Source: Cyanosarcina radialis HA8281-LM2
Lineage (GTDB): Bacteria > Cyanobacteriota > Cyanobacteriia > Cyanobacteriales > CCAP-1448
Reading direction: 5' to 3'
Length of the DNA stretch: 64,000 bases
NCBI GenBank assembly: GCA_019359615.1
Contig: JAHHHA010000003.1
Coordinates: forward strand, 248,001-312,000
This document shows, one piece after another, positions 8,781 to 17,827 of the stretch (the stretch's first letter is position 1; every line of letters starts with the position of its first letter). Below the pieces are notes generated by a model. The model did no database searches, had not been told where the DNA came from, and saw nothing but the letters and a program-made list of their open reading frames with translations. Position numbers and translations under genes: made by a program.

Positions 8781-9086
8781 ATGGAGCTAAATGAATTGCC
8801 AGGAGCGGAGTTAATCTTACCTGGGCTCGAAGATCTTCGTCATGGTAAAAATAATACGATCGGGTCGCTATTAATCGCGATCGCCTCTGTACGCTTAACC
8901 GCAGCGGGCTTAGATATTCCGAAACAGCCTCTAGTATCGGAGCCAGAATTGGCCTTGTATGCCCATCTTCAGAACGAACGCGATGATGCTTATTCTTACT
9001 ACAATGCTTTACTAAATAGCCTCAACAGCTTTTGTGCTGCGCTCGAACTGAAGTCCAAATATCGACGAACAGGCTTAGGTGTTTGA
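8781..9086 (+). CDS. Hypothetical protein
   Basis: 101 residues from ATG 8781, preceded by a purine-rich GAGGGATAGATA ribosome-binding region. It begins MELNELPGAELILPGLEDL and continues with an alpha-helical stretch (TIGSLLIAIASVRL), then YAHLQNERDDAYSYYNALLNSLNSF. No signal peptide or membrane helix is evident and I do not recognise a domain. Codon use and the internal helix pattern look coding. It diverges from the DUF433/recombinase module. A role linked to that module is possible but unsupported. Confidence 0.5.
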   Translation: MELNELPGAELILPGLEDLRHGKNNTIGSLLIAIASVRLTAAGLDIPKQPLVSEPELALYAHLQNERDDAYSYYNALLNSLNSFCAALELKSKYRRTGLGV

Positions 9087-9148
9087 AACCTGCAATTTGT
9101 CGTACTCGATCGAGCAAATGGGGTGGTTAAGACTTTGTTATTAAATAT

Positions 9149-9214
9149 TAGACATCTCCAACAATTCTTGTAGGGTAGGCAGGAAAGCCTGCCCTCGATC
9201 TTAGGAGATGTCTA
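9149..9214. mobile_element. 66-bp MITE-like element with 11-bp terminal inverted repeats
   Basis: TAGACATCTCC at 9149-9159 is the exact reverse complement of GGAGATGTCTA at 9204-9214. Inside, AGGCAGG-AAAG-CCTGCC forms a second inverted repeat. A half copy with the same left end (TAGACATCTCCAACAAT) occurs at 49761. It is too short to encode anything and is probably a non-autonomous element mobilised by a transposase elsewhere. Confidence 0.75.
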
Positions 9215-9242
9215 TTCCTTTAATCCACGATTCCCATTAGCA

Positions 9243-10115
9243 TTAAAGTCGATCGAGCCAATTTAGAATGATGGGATTTACCAGATCTGGGCGTTCGTCG
9301 TGAGGACAATGCCCCGTATTGGGGATAGCCACAAATTCCACAGGTTGACCTTTGGCGTTCAATTCTTGGAAGATGTTTTCTGCACTTACGGGCATCCAAG
9401 GATCTGCTGCTCCCCACAGAACTAAAAGGGGTCGCTTCACGTCGGGCAATAGCTCGGCAATACCGCGACCGGGAGGTGCAGAGATAATCGAGGCAAACAC
9501 TTTGTGAGCGCCAGGATCGCAGGAAGGAGCGTAAATTAAATCCACTAGCTCGTCGGTCACGGCTTCCTGGTGACGATAAACCTGGAGTAGAGTCCGGCGG
9601 ATGCGCTCTTTCTGGCGAATGCGATCGAATACAATCGGACCGAATAAATTAGAAGTCACCAATCGCTTAAATCCATTCATCATCAATCTCACAGGTAGAT
9701 TGAGTTCGCGAGGGCGATGGCTCAATCCCCCAGCACAGTTAATCAAAACTGCCCCCGCTGCTATTTCTGGATGGTCGGCTACTACGATTAAACTCAGTAA
9801 TGCCCCAATCGAGTTGCCGATGAATACGGTTGGTTCTTGAATGTGGAATTCCCAAAAATCCTTCACCAATTGTTGCCACAAATCGAAACTGTATTTCAAT
9901 GGTGGCTTCGCGGAACCGCCAAATCCTAGTAAATCTATCGCCCATACCTGGTAGCCGCTAGCAGCTAGCGCCGGAATATTCTGCCGCCAGTGTCCGATAG
10001 ATGCGCCAAAACCATGAATTAGCAACAATGGTCGGCCAGTTCCCTTAACCGTGTATTCAATCTGATGTCCTTGCCAAGTCCACTTCAGTCTTTCCCAGGT
10101 GCTTGTAGTTATCAT
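9243..10115 (-). CDS. Alpha/beta-fold hydrolase
   Basis: 290 residues from ATG 10115 (MITTSTWERLKWTWQGHQIEY). Features of the alpha/beta hydrolase fold: LLLIHGFGASIGHWR with the oxyanion-hole HGFG, DLLGFGGSAKP, the nucleophile elbow GNSIG with its Ser, the acid in WGAADPWMP, and the catalytic His in NTGHCPHDERP close to the C-terminus. The spacing is as in cyanobacterial hydrolases related to haloalkane-dehalogenase/epoxide-hydrolase-like and pheophytinase-like enzymes; the substrate cannot be read from sequence. The frame is open upstream to 10295, but those 60 residues are poorly structured and include a GGTTGGGTT-type repeat, so I exclude them. Its 5' region faces the next gene on the same strand. 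Confidence 0.88.
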   Translation of the reverse strand: MITTSTWERLKWTWQGHQIEYTVKGTGRPLLLIHGFGASIGHWRQNIPALAASGYQVWAIDLLGFGGSAKPPLKYSFDLWQQLVKDFWEFHIQEPTVFIGNSIGALLSLIVVADHPEIAAGAVLINCAGGLSHRPRELNLPVRLMMNGFKRLVTSNLFGPIVFDRIRQKERIRRTLLQVYRHQEAVTDELVDLIYAPSCDPGAHKVFASIISAPPGRGIAELLPDVKRPLLVLWGAADPWMPVSAENIFQELNAKGQPVEFVAIPNTGHCPHDERPDLVNPIILNWLDRL

Positions 10116-10308
10116 CTGGCCGCTAGTCACGATCGTTATTGTTAAGTTTCTTAAAGTTCTATTATACCGATTCTCAACCAGGTCTAGCTTCCAGGCTGTT
10201 GGTTGGGTTGAACGGTAGCGAAACCCAACATCAACAAAGAGTTTTAATTGGGTTTCTAAATCTTGTTTGACGATCGAGGTAGTCTTTTCAACCAAATCTA
10301 GTGCGAAG

Positions 10309-10770
10309 TTAAGACTGAAATTGAGGTTTTTCTACCCGGACGTTAGCAGGCAAAACTGTGGAATTAGAAACCTTATTAAATATTCTAGATTCAGGAGAAA
10401 AAGCAGTTGGTCTGGGTTTGCCGGGGGCCAAGTTATCAGTTTCTACGCGGAGTTTGTTATTGTCTGTAAACTCAAAAATCGTCAACACTTTTTGCCGACC
10501 GTGAATTACATCTAGTTGCATCGGTTTAGTTTGAGTATTAAGCTGATATTTCAGGATAAATACTTTTGCCCGTCGATCGCTAGGAATCATAAATAATTGA
10601 TTGTCAGGTGTGAATACAAATTTTATTTGTTGTTCTTCGATCGTTGTTTCCCAAGTTCCGAGTAATTGCTTTTCAGCAGATGGAGTTTGGGTATAGCCAG
10701 GTAGGGAAACTATAGAGACGGCGATCGCCATACTTCCCATTAAACTTAAGAACGGTGTTTGGTAGCTCAT
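10309..10770 (-). CDS. Secreted lipocalin-like hypothetical protein, paralogue 1
   Basis: 153 residues with an N-terminal signal peptide (FLSLMGSMAIAVSIVSLPGYTQT, cut probably after the small residues near 25-30). A beta-rich domain follows: LLGTWETTI, FVFTPDNQLFMI, KYQLNTQTKPMQLDV, VLTIFEFTDNNKLRVE, PTAFSPES. The LLGTW opening and alternating strands resemble small lipocalin-like domains found in secreted cyanobacterial proteins. It is a clear paralogue of the N-terminal half of the next gene upstream (LLGTWQATV ... TIFELTDDNKLRIE). It ends after the beta domain with no second domain. Function unknown. Confidence 0.75.
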   Translation of the reverse strand: MSYQTPFLSLMGSMAIAVSIVSLPGYTQTPSAEKQLLGTWETTIEEQQIKFVFTPDNQLFMIPSDRRAKVFILKYQLNTQTKPMQLDVIHGRQKVLTIFEFTDNNKLRVETDNLAPGKPRPTAFSPESRIFNKVSNSTVLPANVRVEKPQFQS

Positions 10771-10833
10771 GATAATTTTCCTGATTAATACGAAATAGGT
10801 ATTTTGTTTTCTTTAGATGTGAATCGATCGCGA

Positions 10834-10909
10834 CCAGATAGAGAAATTATAGAAATGGCGATCGCTATCTTTCCAATCCCAGTAAAAACAGATGTTTGAT
10901 AGTTCGCGA
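10834..10909 (-). pseudogene. Decayed third copy of the signal-peptide region of the neighbouring paralogues
   Basis: The 10834-10909 stretch aligns base for base with 10697-10770 (the start of paralogue 1), sharing CCAG(A/G)TAG(A/G)GAAA(C/T)TATAGA and a GATCGC core. The ATG has become GCG and the rest of the gene is gone. It lies between the two intact paralogues. Confidence 0.65.
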
Positions 10910-10965
10910 TCGTTTCCCCCAATTATAAAATCTCGATCTCAAGGCAAAAGCTACTCAAGCAGAGA

Positions 10966-11811
10966 TTAAAACTGAACTTCAGAATATCCAGAAGGACAAG
11001 TTGGTGGTGCTTTAGGTATCACTTCTAACTGAGGTTTTGGTACAGTTTTAGTAGGTTCGTTGCTTTCACAAACTACCGAACTCATGACAAATTTACCTTG
11101 CGAATTTTTATATCGATAAACAATGCCGACATAACTTTTCAATCCATCGATTTTAGCTATGCCTGTTGCCATCGTTTTTTCTGTTTCTGTCACTACCAAT
11201 TTGTAAGAATAATTATTGTTAGTTTCGCTTGCATTTCCCGAACCGCTGAGAATGCTTAACCCTATTCGTTCTAAGCTGTCACCAAAGGTGCTATTTTTCT
11301 TCCGATAAATTGTTTGAGCTTTGTTAATTCCCCTCATGTCATATTTAGCTTCATCTTCATAAATATCCTCATCTCTTTGTACTCGCGTATCAGGAGGCAA
11401 TGATGTAGAATCAGAAACTTTTTGAAATACTACTGACTCAGAAGAAAAACTTTTTGGCCTGGTCTTTCCAGGTGCTACCTCTTCAAGTTCTATGCGTAAT
11501 TTGTTATCATCAGTTAATTCAAAAATGGTCAATACTTTTTCTTGACGATGAGTTAGATCTAATTGCATTGGTTTGGTTTGTGTATTAATTTGATATTTCA
11601 CTGGGATGGCAGGTGAATCTCCCTCAATGAGAAATAATTGGTTGTCAGGTGCAAATACAAAAGTTCCCCGTATTTCTCGGACCGTCGCTTGCCAAGTTCC
11701 GAGTAATTTCTGTTCGACAGAAGGGGCGGGGTTAGAGCTAGATGGGGAAACTATAGAGATGGCGATCGCCGTACCACAGATGAGACTTAAAAAAGAGGTT
11801 TGACAATTCAT
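10966..11811 (-). CDS. Secreted protein: lipocalin-like domain fused to type IV pilin-like G/H domain, paralogue 2
   Basis: 281 residues. Signal peptide (FLSLICGTAIAISIVSPSS), then the same beta domain as paralogue 1 (LLGTWQATVREIRG, FVFAPDNQLFLI, KYQINTQTKPMQLDL, VLTIFELTDDNKLRIE; residues about 35-140). From about residue 160 it changes to a pilin-like G/H domain: GINKAQTIYRKKNSTFGDSLERIGL, YSYKLVVTETEKT, GLKSYVGIVYRY, and a C-terminal Cys in MSSVVCESNEP followed by Pro-rich PKPQLEVIPKAPPTC. Type IV pilin-like G/H family proteins normally have this domain after a pilin-type N-terminus. Here a secretory signal and a different beta domain replace it, so assembly into a pilus is doubtful. Envelope or periplasmic location is inferred. 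Confidence 0.78.
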   Translation of the reverse strand: MNCQTSFLSLICGTAIAISIVSPSSSNPAPSVEQKLLGTWQATVREIRGTFVFAPDNQLFLIEGDSPAIPVKYQINTQTKPMQLDLTHRQEKVLTIFELTDDNKLRIELEEVAPGKTRPKSFSSESVVFQKVSDSTSLPPDTRVQRDEDIYEDEAKYDMRGINKAQTIYRKKNSTFGDSLERIGLSILSGSGNASETNNNYSYKLVVTETEKTMATGIAKIDGLKSYVGIVYRYKNSQGKFVMSSVVCESNEPTKTVPKPQLEVIPKAPPTCPSGYSEVQF

Positions 11812-12123
11812 AACAAGCTGCCTGAAATCTAGTTGAAATTATAATTGTTTCCTTAAAGATAAAGCAACAACAGCTTTGACTAAAGCCTCGATCGAGTTCC
11901 TCTGGTGATTTTCTGCTTTGGTTGGCGATCGCGTTTTTCTCAGATTTAGTCTATCTGGCTGGGGAAACTATGTCGATCGCGATCTTTATTGTTAAGTTTT
12001 TTTCAACTTTTAGTTTCTGTGGTAAAGTTCTCTGGCATATCGAGGACGAACTAAGAAACATAGATACGCTTCTAGCGTCTTAAGCAGTTATTTAGTTATT
12101 CAGTGTCGAGGTGACACAGAGCT
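11812..12123. other. Intergenic region between divergent secreted-protein genes
   Basis: These 312 bases separate the leftward pilin-like gene and the rightward SLH gene and must contain both promoters. A short GGGGAAACTAT word followed by GATCGCGATC at about 11958-11980 resembles the 5' ends of the paralogues to the left and may be another trace. No gene seen. Confidence 0.5.
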
Positions 12124-13653
12124 ATGAACCATAATTCTCTTGCCTTACTAGGTAGCCTGCTAGCTACTACCAGCATCGCGATCGCCAATCCCTTACCTTT
12201 GACGGCCAGCACCTCTACCTCGAACTCAGCAGGTCTGGCCGATAGAACTGGACAGCAAGTTTTACTGGCTCAAGCTTCTAACCCAATAGAGGCCATACAA
12301 GCGGTCGGTAAAGCCGTACTCAAAGATGCAAGCGATCGCACGGGCATCCCCCAATCAGAACTCAACATTGTTGAAGTCAAACAAGAAACTTGGCCCGATA
12401 GTTGCTTGGGCTTAGAAACGGCCGGAACCAGTTGCGCCCAAGCCACAGTTCCAGGGTGGAAAATGGTCGTCAGCGGCGGCGAACAACGCTTGGTTTATCG
12501 CACCAACCTTTCTGGAAGTGCCGTTAAGTTAGATGCAGCCGCCAGTCAGATTAAAAACGCTCAAACTACCCCCAGACTGTCAACTCAAGCCAGTCCATCT
12601 CCAGCGACGACTTCGCCACCACCAAGTATTGCCTCTCAACCTTCTTCCTCCTCCCCGGCTGCTCGGCCTCCAGCCACCACGCCTCAAATAACTACACCAG
12701 ATGCCCCCTTGCCGAACCCCAATCCCGCTCAGATGCCCTTGCGATTGGTGAGAATTCCCCAACCACAGGGAGTTAGCCCGCGCAGCGAAAGACCCCAGCC
12801 ATCGCCAGCGGTCAAACCCAGTCCTAGCAATACCACCAGTCAGGCCAACTCTAGTAACCCTGCTAGAACTCCAACTGTAAAACCCAGTCCCAGCAACACC
12901 ACTACCCAAGCCAACTCTAGTAACGCCACTAGAACCCCAACTGTCAAGCCCAGTCCTAGTAACACGACCACAGCGAGAACCAACTCTAGTACCCCCACCA
13001 GAACGGCAGCCAACCAGCGCCAAACCTCCAGACCGCAGGCAACTAGCCCTCGCAAAATCAAGCTAGAATTTACCGATGTTCCAGATAACTACTGGGCTAG
13101 AGATTTCATTGCCGAACTGGTTCAAAGAGACATCATTAAAGGTAATAAAGGTCGCTTTCGCCCTGACGATCCGATGACGCGGGGCGAGTTCTCTGCCTTG
13201 ATCGCTCTGGCATTCAACAAGAAACCAATTATTCGTCCAGTCATAGATTTTGCTGACATCAAGCCGGAGCGATGGGAGCATTCATATCTGTTGGATGCTT
13301 ATCAGAGAGGCTTTTTTGAGGTTGGTCCTAATAAAGAGATCAATCCCAACCAAAAAATTTCTCGCCTGGGGGTTATAGTTGCCCTCACCAGAGGATTGCA
13401 GTATTCTCCTGATGGCTCGCCAGAAACCATTTTGCAAGTCTACCGCGATGCTGCTACCATCCCCAGTAGTTTTCGCATCATAGTAGCGGCTGCAACTGAG
13501 AAGAACTTGGTAGTTAACTATCCCAACGTTAAGCTGCTCAAACCGAATAAAGGCGCTACCCGCGCTGAAGTAGCTGCTTTTATCTATCAGGCCATGGCCA
13601 GCGATGGCAATCTCGCTACCATTCCTTCACCATATATAGTGACGGCAAAATAG
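12124..13653 (+). CDS. SLH-domain surface protein with Pro/Ser/Thr-rich repeat linker
   Basis: 509 residues. The signal peptide covers residues 1-30 (LALLGSLLATTSIAIANPLPLTA). Residues about 55-135 form a small cyanobacterial domain with a conserved core ELNIVEVKQETWPDSCLGL, a Cys pair, VPGWKMVV, and LVYRTN. Residues about 140-310 are a low-complexity Pro/Ser/Thr linker containing three tandem 22-residue repeats. From residue 313 come S-layer-homology repeats: FTDVPDNYWARDFIAEL...GRFRPDDPMTRGEF, then ADIKPERWEHSYLLDA, then a third with ATRAEVAAFIYQAM. SLH modules bind pyruvylated wall polymers in bacteria, and cyanobacteria use them in cell-surface and porin proteins. It is probably envelope-anchored, with the N-terminal domain displayed. 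The preceding gene is divergent. Confidence 0.87.
   Translation: MNHNSLALLGSLLATTSIAIANPLPLTASTSTSNSAGLADRTGQQVLLAQASNPIEAIQAVGKAVLKDASDRTGIPQSELNIVEVKQETWPDSCLGLETAGTSCAQATVPGWKMVVSGGEQRLVYRTNLSGSAVKLDAAASQIKNAQTTPRLSTQASPSPATTSPPPSIASQPSSSSPAARPPATTPQITTPDAPLPNPNPAQMPLRLVRIPQPQGVSPRSERPQPSPAVKPSPSNTTSQANSSNPARTPTVKPSPSNTTTQANSSNATRTPTVKPSPSNTTTARTNSSTPTRTAANQRQTSRPQATSPRKIKLEFTDVPDNYWARDFIAELVQRDIIKGNKGRFRPDDPMTRGEFSALIALAFNKKPIIRPVIDFADIKPERWEHSYLLDAYQRGFFEVGPNKEINPNQKISRLGVIVALTRGLQYSPDGSPETILQVYRDAATIPSSFRIIVAAATEKNLVVNYPNVKLLKPNKGATRAEVAAFIYQAMASDGNLATIPSPYIVTAK
12811..13005 (+). repeat. Three 66-bp tandem repeats coding the linker
   Basis: Units at 12811-12876, 12877-12942 and 12943-13005 each encode VKPSPSNTT...N-S-S...R-T-P-T, 21-22 residues. 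The third is slightly diverged and ends in RTA. This is likely a length-variable linker. Confidence 0.8.
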
Positions 13654-13963
13654 CTGTCGAACCTCTTCTAGAAAGGGGAAGATTTACCGTTTATCCTTCC
13701 CCTCTCGACCTCACCCCCAGCCCCTCTCCTGGGAGGCTACCGTGTATACATAAGCCCCCAGAGCTTTGCTAAACGCAGTTGGCCCTCATCCCCCAACCCC
13801 TTCTCCCTGGGGAGAAGGGGAGCCGGAGTCAAGCCAGTTTCCAGTTCAGTCGCCAGCAATTCTCCATGACCAATTCAGGCGGTTAGAGTCTTTCGTCCCT
13901 CTCCCGACTCCCCCCTTACCAAGGGGGGACACAGGGGGGGGTAGGAGAGGGATAAAACAGTTT
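13654..13963. repeat. Cluster of CCCCTCTCCC-type intergenic repeats between convergent genes
   Basis: The 310-bp gap between two convergent genes is built from recurring blocks: CACCCCCAGCCCCTCTCCTGGG (about 13706-13735), a hairpin CTTCTCCCTGGGGAGAAG (about 13800-13818), and CCCCTTACCAAGGGG followed by a GGTAGGAGAGGG block (about 13911-13950). The same internal blocks occur in the MITE-like element at 26462-26614 and inside the oxoprolinase gene near 39981. No gene. The hairpins could terminate both flanking genes. Confidence 0.65.
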
Positions 13964-14689
13964 TTAAATCCGCATCAGCAAGTTCAATCCATGGGTATCG
14001 GTACCGCAGGTATTTAGCAGTCCGTAAGCATTACCGAGACTTTTAACTTGTTGGGTTTGTTTGGGACTCGGTTGCCAAGGGTTAGGGTTATGGTAAGCGT
14101 AGTAGGTTTCTACTCCATCAATCCCTAACTCGGCCGCCCCTGGAATCAGTTCTTGAGCCGAAAGGCGATAGCGAGCCGGATGAGCCAGAACCGCTAATCC
14201 TCCAGCTTCATGTAAAGCCGCGATCGCATTTCCAGCCTTAGCGTCTTTACCTTTAGGTCTATGGCCTTGTAAATATCTTTGCAGCGCGGGATGTTCGGGA
14301 TCGAAAGCATAACCCAAGATATGGACTTCGGTATCTAAAAGGTCGGCAGTAATTTCTACCCCCGTCCAAAGTTGAAGTGCTGTCTCTGATGAAGGAGATA
14401 CCTTACCTCTCCCAGTGCTTTCTAGCCACTCCAACCAACGTTGGGCAGCGTAGTAGCCCAAGACGCTATGGTGATCTGTGATGGCTAGCCCTTTAAGTCC
14501 GATATCGATCGCTTGCTCGATCAGAAGCTCTGGAGCTAATTGTCCGTCCGAGCAAAGCGTGTGCATATGAAAGTTAAACGATCGCGGACAACTTTCGGCA
14601 TCGATCGTTTCCAGCACTTGCTTGAGAGCAGTTACATTCTCTGCTGCTGGCTGGATTGAAGCCGAATCCCGAACAAAATAGGTCTCCAT
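13964..14689 (-). CDS. PHP-domain metal-dependent phosphoesterase
   Basis: 241 residues of the PHP family (YciV/RNase AM-like). Metal-binding motifs read HMHTLCSDGQLAPELLIEQA (H-x-H and D), then GLAITDHHSVLGY, GVEI, VHILGYAFD, VLAHPARYR, VETYYAYHN, and a final GTDTHG. These cover the usual set of PHP ligands. The enzyme is a likely Mg/Mn/Zn-dependent phosphoesterase acting on nucleotides or RNA ends in the cytoplasm; the substrate is not determined. It starts at ATG 14689 with a 35-residue lead-in before the domain. It converges with the SLH gene. Confidence 0.88.
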   Translation of the reverse strand: METYFVRDSASIQPAAENVTALKQVLETIDAESCPRSFNFHMHTLCSDGQLAPELLIEQAIDIGLKGLAITDHHSVLGYYAAQRWLEWLESTGRGKVSPSSETALQLWTGVEITADLLDTEVHILGYAFDPEHPALQRYLQGHRPKGKDAKAGNAIAALHEAGGLAVLAHPARYRLSAQELIPGAAELGIDGVETYYAYHNPNPWQPSPKQTQQVKSLGNAYGLLNTCGTDTHGLNLLMRI

Positions 14690-15027
14690 AATTGCCTAAA
14701 AATTCGCTCACCTTCACAGATCGCGGAAAGGTTTCTAATTGTTAAGAGTAGCTCAAGCTTAAAAAAACGTCACGGATGAATGATGAATTGTGAATTATGA
14801 ATTATGAATGGGGGGATAAGGCATAAGGCATAGGGGATGGAGCATTGGTGATTTTACCTCTCTCTCCCTCCTCTCCCCTTCCTGAGATTTGTTTACAGAG
14901 GTTCAACAAGATTTTTAATTATTTTTTAAGATTTCTGACATATTCGTTTGTCAAGAGCGATCGCGTCTATTGTGAAGGATAGCCAATTTGGTAGCCGCAC
15001 TGTCATTGAAACAGTAGCATTGCAATA
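14690..15027. other. Intergenic region with short repeats
   Basis: 338 bases with no gene. 14776-14805 carry GAATTGTGAATTATGAATT-type repeats, 14817-14840 a GGCATAAGGCATAGGGG run, and 14860-14885 a CTCTCTCCCTCC run. The right part is AT-rich with a possible promoter for the small membrane protein that starts at 15028. Confidence 0.4.
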
Positions 15028-15321
15028 GTGATAACGTTCCCTAATTTCCTGCGTTCCTTAGTGCTAGCAATAGTTATGAGCTTTTTGGCTCCCACTTTAT
15101 TGGTAGCAGGATTGCTAACAAGTCTCTCTGTGGCCAGCTATCTGCCTGGAATAGAGATAATCGGTCAAACTGCGATCGCCCAAGTTTTGCATTTTTTAGC
15201 TACTTTTGGCAACGGTTGTCCTTGGGAAGGAATCTTAGTTATCGGCTTGACCTGGAGCTTTGTCGGAGCCTTATTTGATACCTACGCTTTCTATCGCTAC
15301 CAAAGTTGGCGCAGTAATTGA
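15028..15321 (+). CDS. Small integral membrane protein, unknown
   Basis: 97 residues from a GTG start (15028). Two or three hydrophobic segments: FLRSLVLAIVMSFLAPTLLVAGLLTSLSVA, QTAIAQVLHFLATF and GILVIGLTWSFVGALFD, with a charged C-terminus YRYQSWRSN. It resembles uncharacterised small cyanobacterial membrane proteins. GTG is preferred because the next in-frame ATG (residue 17) would remove half of the first helix. Confidence 0.6.
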   Translation: MITFPNFLRSLVLAIVMSFLAPTLLVAGLLTSLSVASYLPGIEIIGQTAIAQVLHFLATFGNGCPWEGILVIGLTWSFVGALFDTYAFYRYQSWRSN

Positions 15322-15637
15322 CCAAAACAATTCACAATTCGCAGTTCACAATTCGCAATTGTTAATTGGGGTTCAAAGCTATCGATTCTGCCACACCAGC
15401 GAGACAACCTATACCCTTGCCACCTAAGCAGGCGAGTCAATAAACTAGCTGAGGGCTATTCCCATGCCCCATGCCCCATGCCCTATGCCTCATGACCAAT
15501 GCCTTTTTCTATCTCAATCTTTCTTTAAGTATAGTTAAACTAGAATTTAGATCGAGTTAGATGGTTTTGATACCAAAGACTAAGCTCCATCTAGCCGATA
15601 AAGAGTTGAGTTAGAGCAGCAGGCAAAGAAAATTCGC
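15322..15637. other. Intergenic region upstream of ftsH
   Basis: 316 bases with no gene. AATTCGCAATTG-type repeats at about 15328-15362 are followed by a run of CCCATGCCCCATGCC units (about 15460-15495). The segment 15500-15637 is AT-rich and should hold the ftsH promoter. Confidence 0.45.
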
Positions 15638-17617
15638 ATGAATAACAGTTCCTTAAGGAAAGTATCGCTGGATCGAGATTCGGAAGAAAATTCTTCCCCC
15701 AAGTTGGCAGATCGATCGCCGGGTTCGCATCGATCGGCAAAAAGCCATTCGAGATCTGCAAGCAAACCGCGAAAATTCTGGCAGATAGCTAGCGCGATAC
15801 TGCTTCAGGGGCTGCTGCTAGGAGGACCTGCCTTGGCAACCGGAGAACAAAACCCTCTTACCTACGGTCAACTTTTAAGAAATATTAGGGGAAACCAAGT
15901 TACCAAAGTTGAAATCGATCCCGTCAACAAAATTGCCAAGGTAACAACCAAAGACAAACCAAACGCTCCGCAAGAAGTAATTCTTTTGGATCAAAATCCA
16001 GAGCTAATTAAGACTATCAACGACCACAACCGCGATCCAAAAAGTACGCAAAAAGTAGAACTTCAAGTAGAAGCAGGTGCCGATCGCCGGGCGGCTCTAG
16101 GACTTGCGATTAACTTACTTTTAGTCTTCTTATTATTAGCCGGACTGGTGGCACTGCTGCGGCGCTCTACTAACGCTTCTGGGCAAGCATTGAATTTTGG
16201 GAAATCTCGCGCTCGCTTCCAAATGCAAGCCAGCACTGGAATTAAATTTGAGGACGTAGCTGGGATCGAAGAAGCTAAAGAAGAACTCCAAGAAGTTGTT
16301 ACTTTCCTCAAACAACCAGAAAAATTTACTGCCGTCGGCGCTCGGATTCCTAAAGGCGTGCTGCTAGTCGGCTCACCAGGAACGGGGAAAACCTTACTGG
16401 CTAAAGCTATATCTGGCGAAGCCGGAGTTCCCTTCTTCAGTATCTCCGGTTCGGAATTCGTGGAAATGTTCGTCGGGGTGGGGGCTTCTAGAGTCAGAGA
16501 TCTGTTCAAGAAAGCCAAAGAAAACGCCCCATGCTTGATCTTTATCGATGAAATCGATGCAGTCGGACGGCAGCGGGGAGCAGGAATCGGCGGCGGTAAC
16601 GACGAGCGGGAACAAACCCTCAACCAATTGTTAACCGAAATGGACGGGTTTGAAGGTAATACCGGAATTATCATCATCGCCGCCACCAACCGTCCTGACG
16701 TGCTAGATTCTGCCCTATTAAGACCGGGACGGTTCGATCGCCAGATTATGGTGGATGTCCCCGACATTAAGGGTCGCTTGGGGATCTTAGAAGTCCACGC
16801 CCGCAACAAAAAACTAGAGCCAGAAGTCTCATTAGAAGCCATCGCCCGCCGCACTCCAGGATTTACTGGGGCTGACTTAGCTAACCTGCTCAACGAAGCC
16901 GCGATCTTAACTGCCAGACGGCGCAAAGAAGCGATCGGGATGCTAGAAATTAACGATGCAGTCGATCGAGTTGTAGCCGGAATGGAGGGCACGCCGTTAG
17001 TCGATGGCAAGAGCAAGCGCCTGATTGCCTATCACGAAATCGGTCATGCCTTGGTGGGAACGCTAATCCCAGCCCACGATCCGGTACAAAAAGTCACGTT
17101 AATTCCCAGAGGGCAAGCTCAAGGGTTAACCTGGTTTACCCCAGATGAAGAACAAGGCTTAGTCAGTCGGGGCCAATTGTTGGCGCGGATTAGCGGTTTG
17201 CTAGGCGGACGGGCAGCCGAAGAAATCATTTTTGGCGACGCTGAGATTACCACTGGGGCAGGAAACGATCTAGAGAAGGTAACTTACTTAGCGAGAATGA
17301 TGGTGACTCGGTTTGGGATGTCCGATCTAGGTCCCGTTTCTTTGGAAAGCGATAGCGGAGAAGTGTTTTTAGGACGAGATTGGCAGGCTCGTTCGGAATA
17401 CTCCGAAGAAATTGCCTCTCGCATTGACGATCGAGTGCGATCGATCGTGCAACATTGTTACGATATCGCTCGCGAGTTAATCCAAGAACACCGAGACTTG
17501 GTAGATACCTTGGTCGAACTGTTGTTAGAAAAAGAAACGATCGAGGGCGATCTCTTCCGTCAACTAGTCACAGAAAGCACCCAGCCAGCCGGAAAGCAAT
17601 TGGCGGTGTCTAAATAA
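15638..17617 (+). CDS. ftsH: ATP-dependent zinc metalloprotease FtsH
   Basis: A 659-residue AAA+ membrane protease that degrades damaged membrane proteins, notably photosystem subunits in thylakoids. Architecture: a basic, Ser-rich N-terminal extension of about 45 residues; a first helix ([18 protein letters not shown]); a lumenal FtsH-extracellular domain ([20 protein letters not shown]); a second helix ([22 protein letters not shown]); the AAA module with Walker A GSPGTGKT at about 245-252, pore [11 protein letters not shown], Walker [12 protein letters not shown] and [23 protein letters not shown]; and the zinc site HEIGH at about 466-470 with downstream [10 protein letters not shown]. Walker A has Ser where GPPGTGKT is usual. 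Cyanobacteria have four FtsH paralogues; I do not assign which. Confidence 0.95.
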   Translation: MNNSSLRKVSLDRDSEENSSPKLADRSPGSHRSAKSHSRSASKPRKFWQIASAILLQGLLLGGPALATGEQNPLTYGQLLRNIRGNQVTKVEIDPVNKIAKVTTKDKPNAPQEVILLDQNPELIKTINDHNRDPKSTQKVELQVEAGADRRAALGLAINLLLVFLLLAGLVALLRRSTNASGQALNFGKSRARFQMQASTGIKFEDVAGIEEAKEELQEVVTFLKQPEKFTAVGARIPKGVLLVGSPGTGKTLLAKAISGEAGVPFFSISGSEFVEMFVGVGASRVRDLFKKAKENAPCLIFIDEIDAVGRQRGAGIGGGNDEREQTLNQLLTEMDGFEGNTGIIIIAATNRPDVLDSALLRPGRFDRQIMVDVPDIKGRLGILEVHARNKKLEPEVSLEAIARRTPGFTGADLANLLNEAAILTARRRKEAIGMLEINDAVDRVVAGMEGTPLVDGKSKRLIAYHEIGHALVGTLIPAHDPVQKVTLIPRGQAQGLTWFTPDEEQGLVSRGQLLARISGLLGGRAAEEIIFGDAEITTGAGNDLEKVTYLARMMVTRFGMSDLGPVSLESDSGEVFLGRDWQARSEYSEEIASRIDDRVRSIVQHCYDIARELIQEHRDLVDTLVELLLEKETIEGDLFRQLVTESTQPAGKQLAVSK

Positions 17618-17711
17618 ACGGGCATCGGGCATCGGGCATCGATTGCTTTTTCTTCATGACTCCTGCCCAGCCTGTAGCTCTGGCGGTGTCTGTTTTCAGC
17701 TAACAGGATTG

Positions 17712-17803
17712 ATACCAAGTCCGGTTTCCAAAACCCTCTTTCCCTCAACGAGCCTCCGGCTCCCCTCTCCCAAGATTGGGAGAGGGGTTGGGGGGTGAGG
17801 GCT
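17712..17803. mobile_element. Half copy of the 153-bp MITE-like element
   Basis: ATACCAAGTCCGGTTTCC at 17712 followed by CAAAACCCTCTTTCCCTCAA, then GCCTCCGGCTCCCCTCTCCC, is the reverse complement of the right half of the element at 26462-26614. The internal GGGAGAGGGGTTGGGGGGTGAGGGC arm closes it at about 17803. The opposite terminal inverted repeat is missing. It lies in the convergent gap after ftsH and may act as its terminator. Confidence 0.7.
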
Positions 17804-17827
17804 GGTTAATGGGTAAATCTTGGGGAA

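Noticed and set aside
12580-13061. Gly/Val-rich reading frames antisense to the SLH protein linker
   Set aside because: They mirror the Pro/Ser/Thr repeats of the real gene in the other strand and have no start signals or similarity.
16063-17016. A 317-codon frame antisense to ftsH
   Set aside because: It is a shadow of the conserved AAA region; ftsH on the + strand is intact and matches the family throughout.
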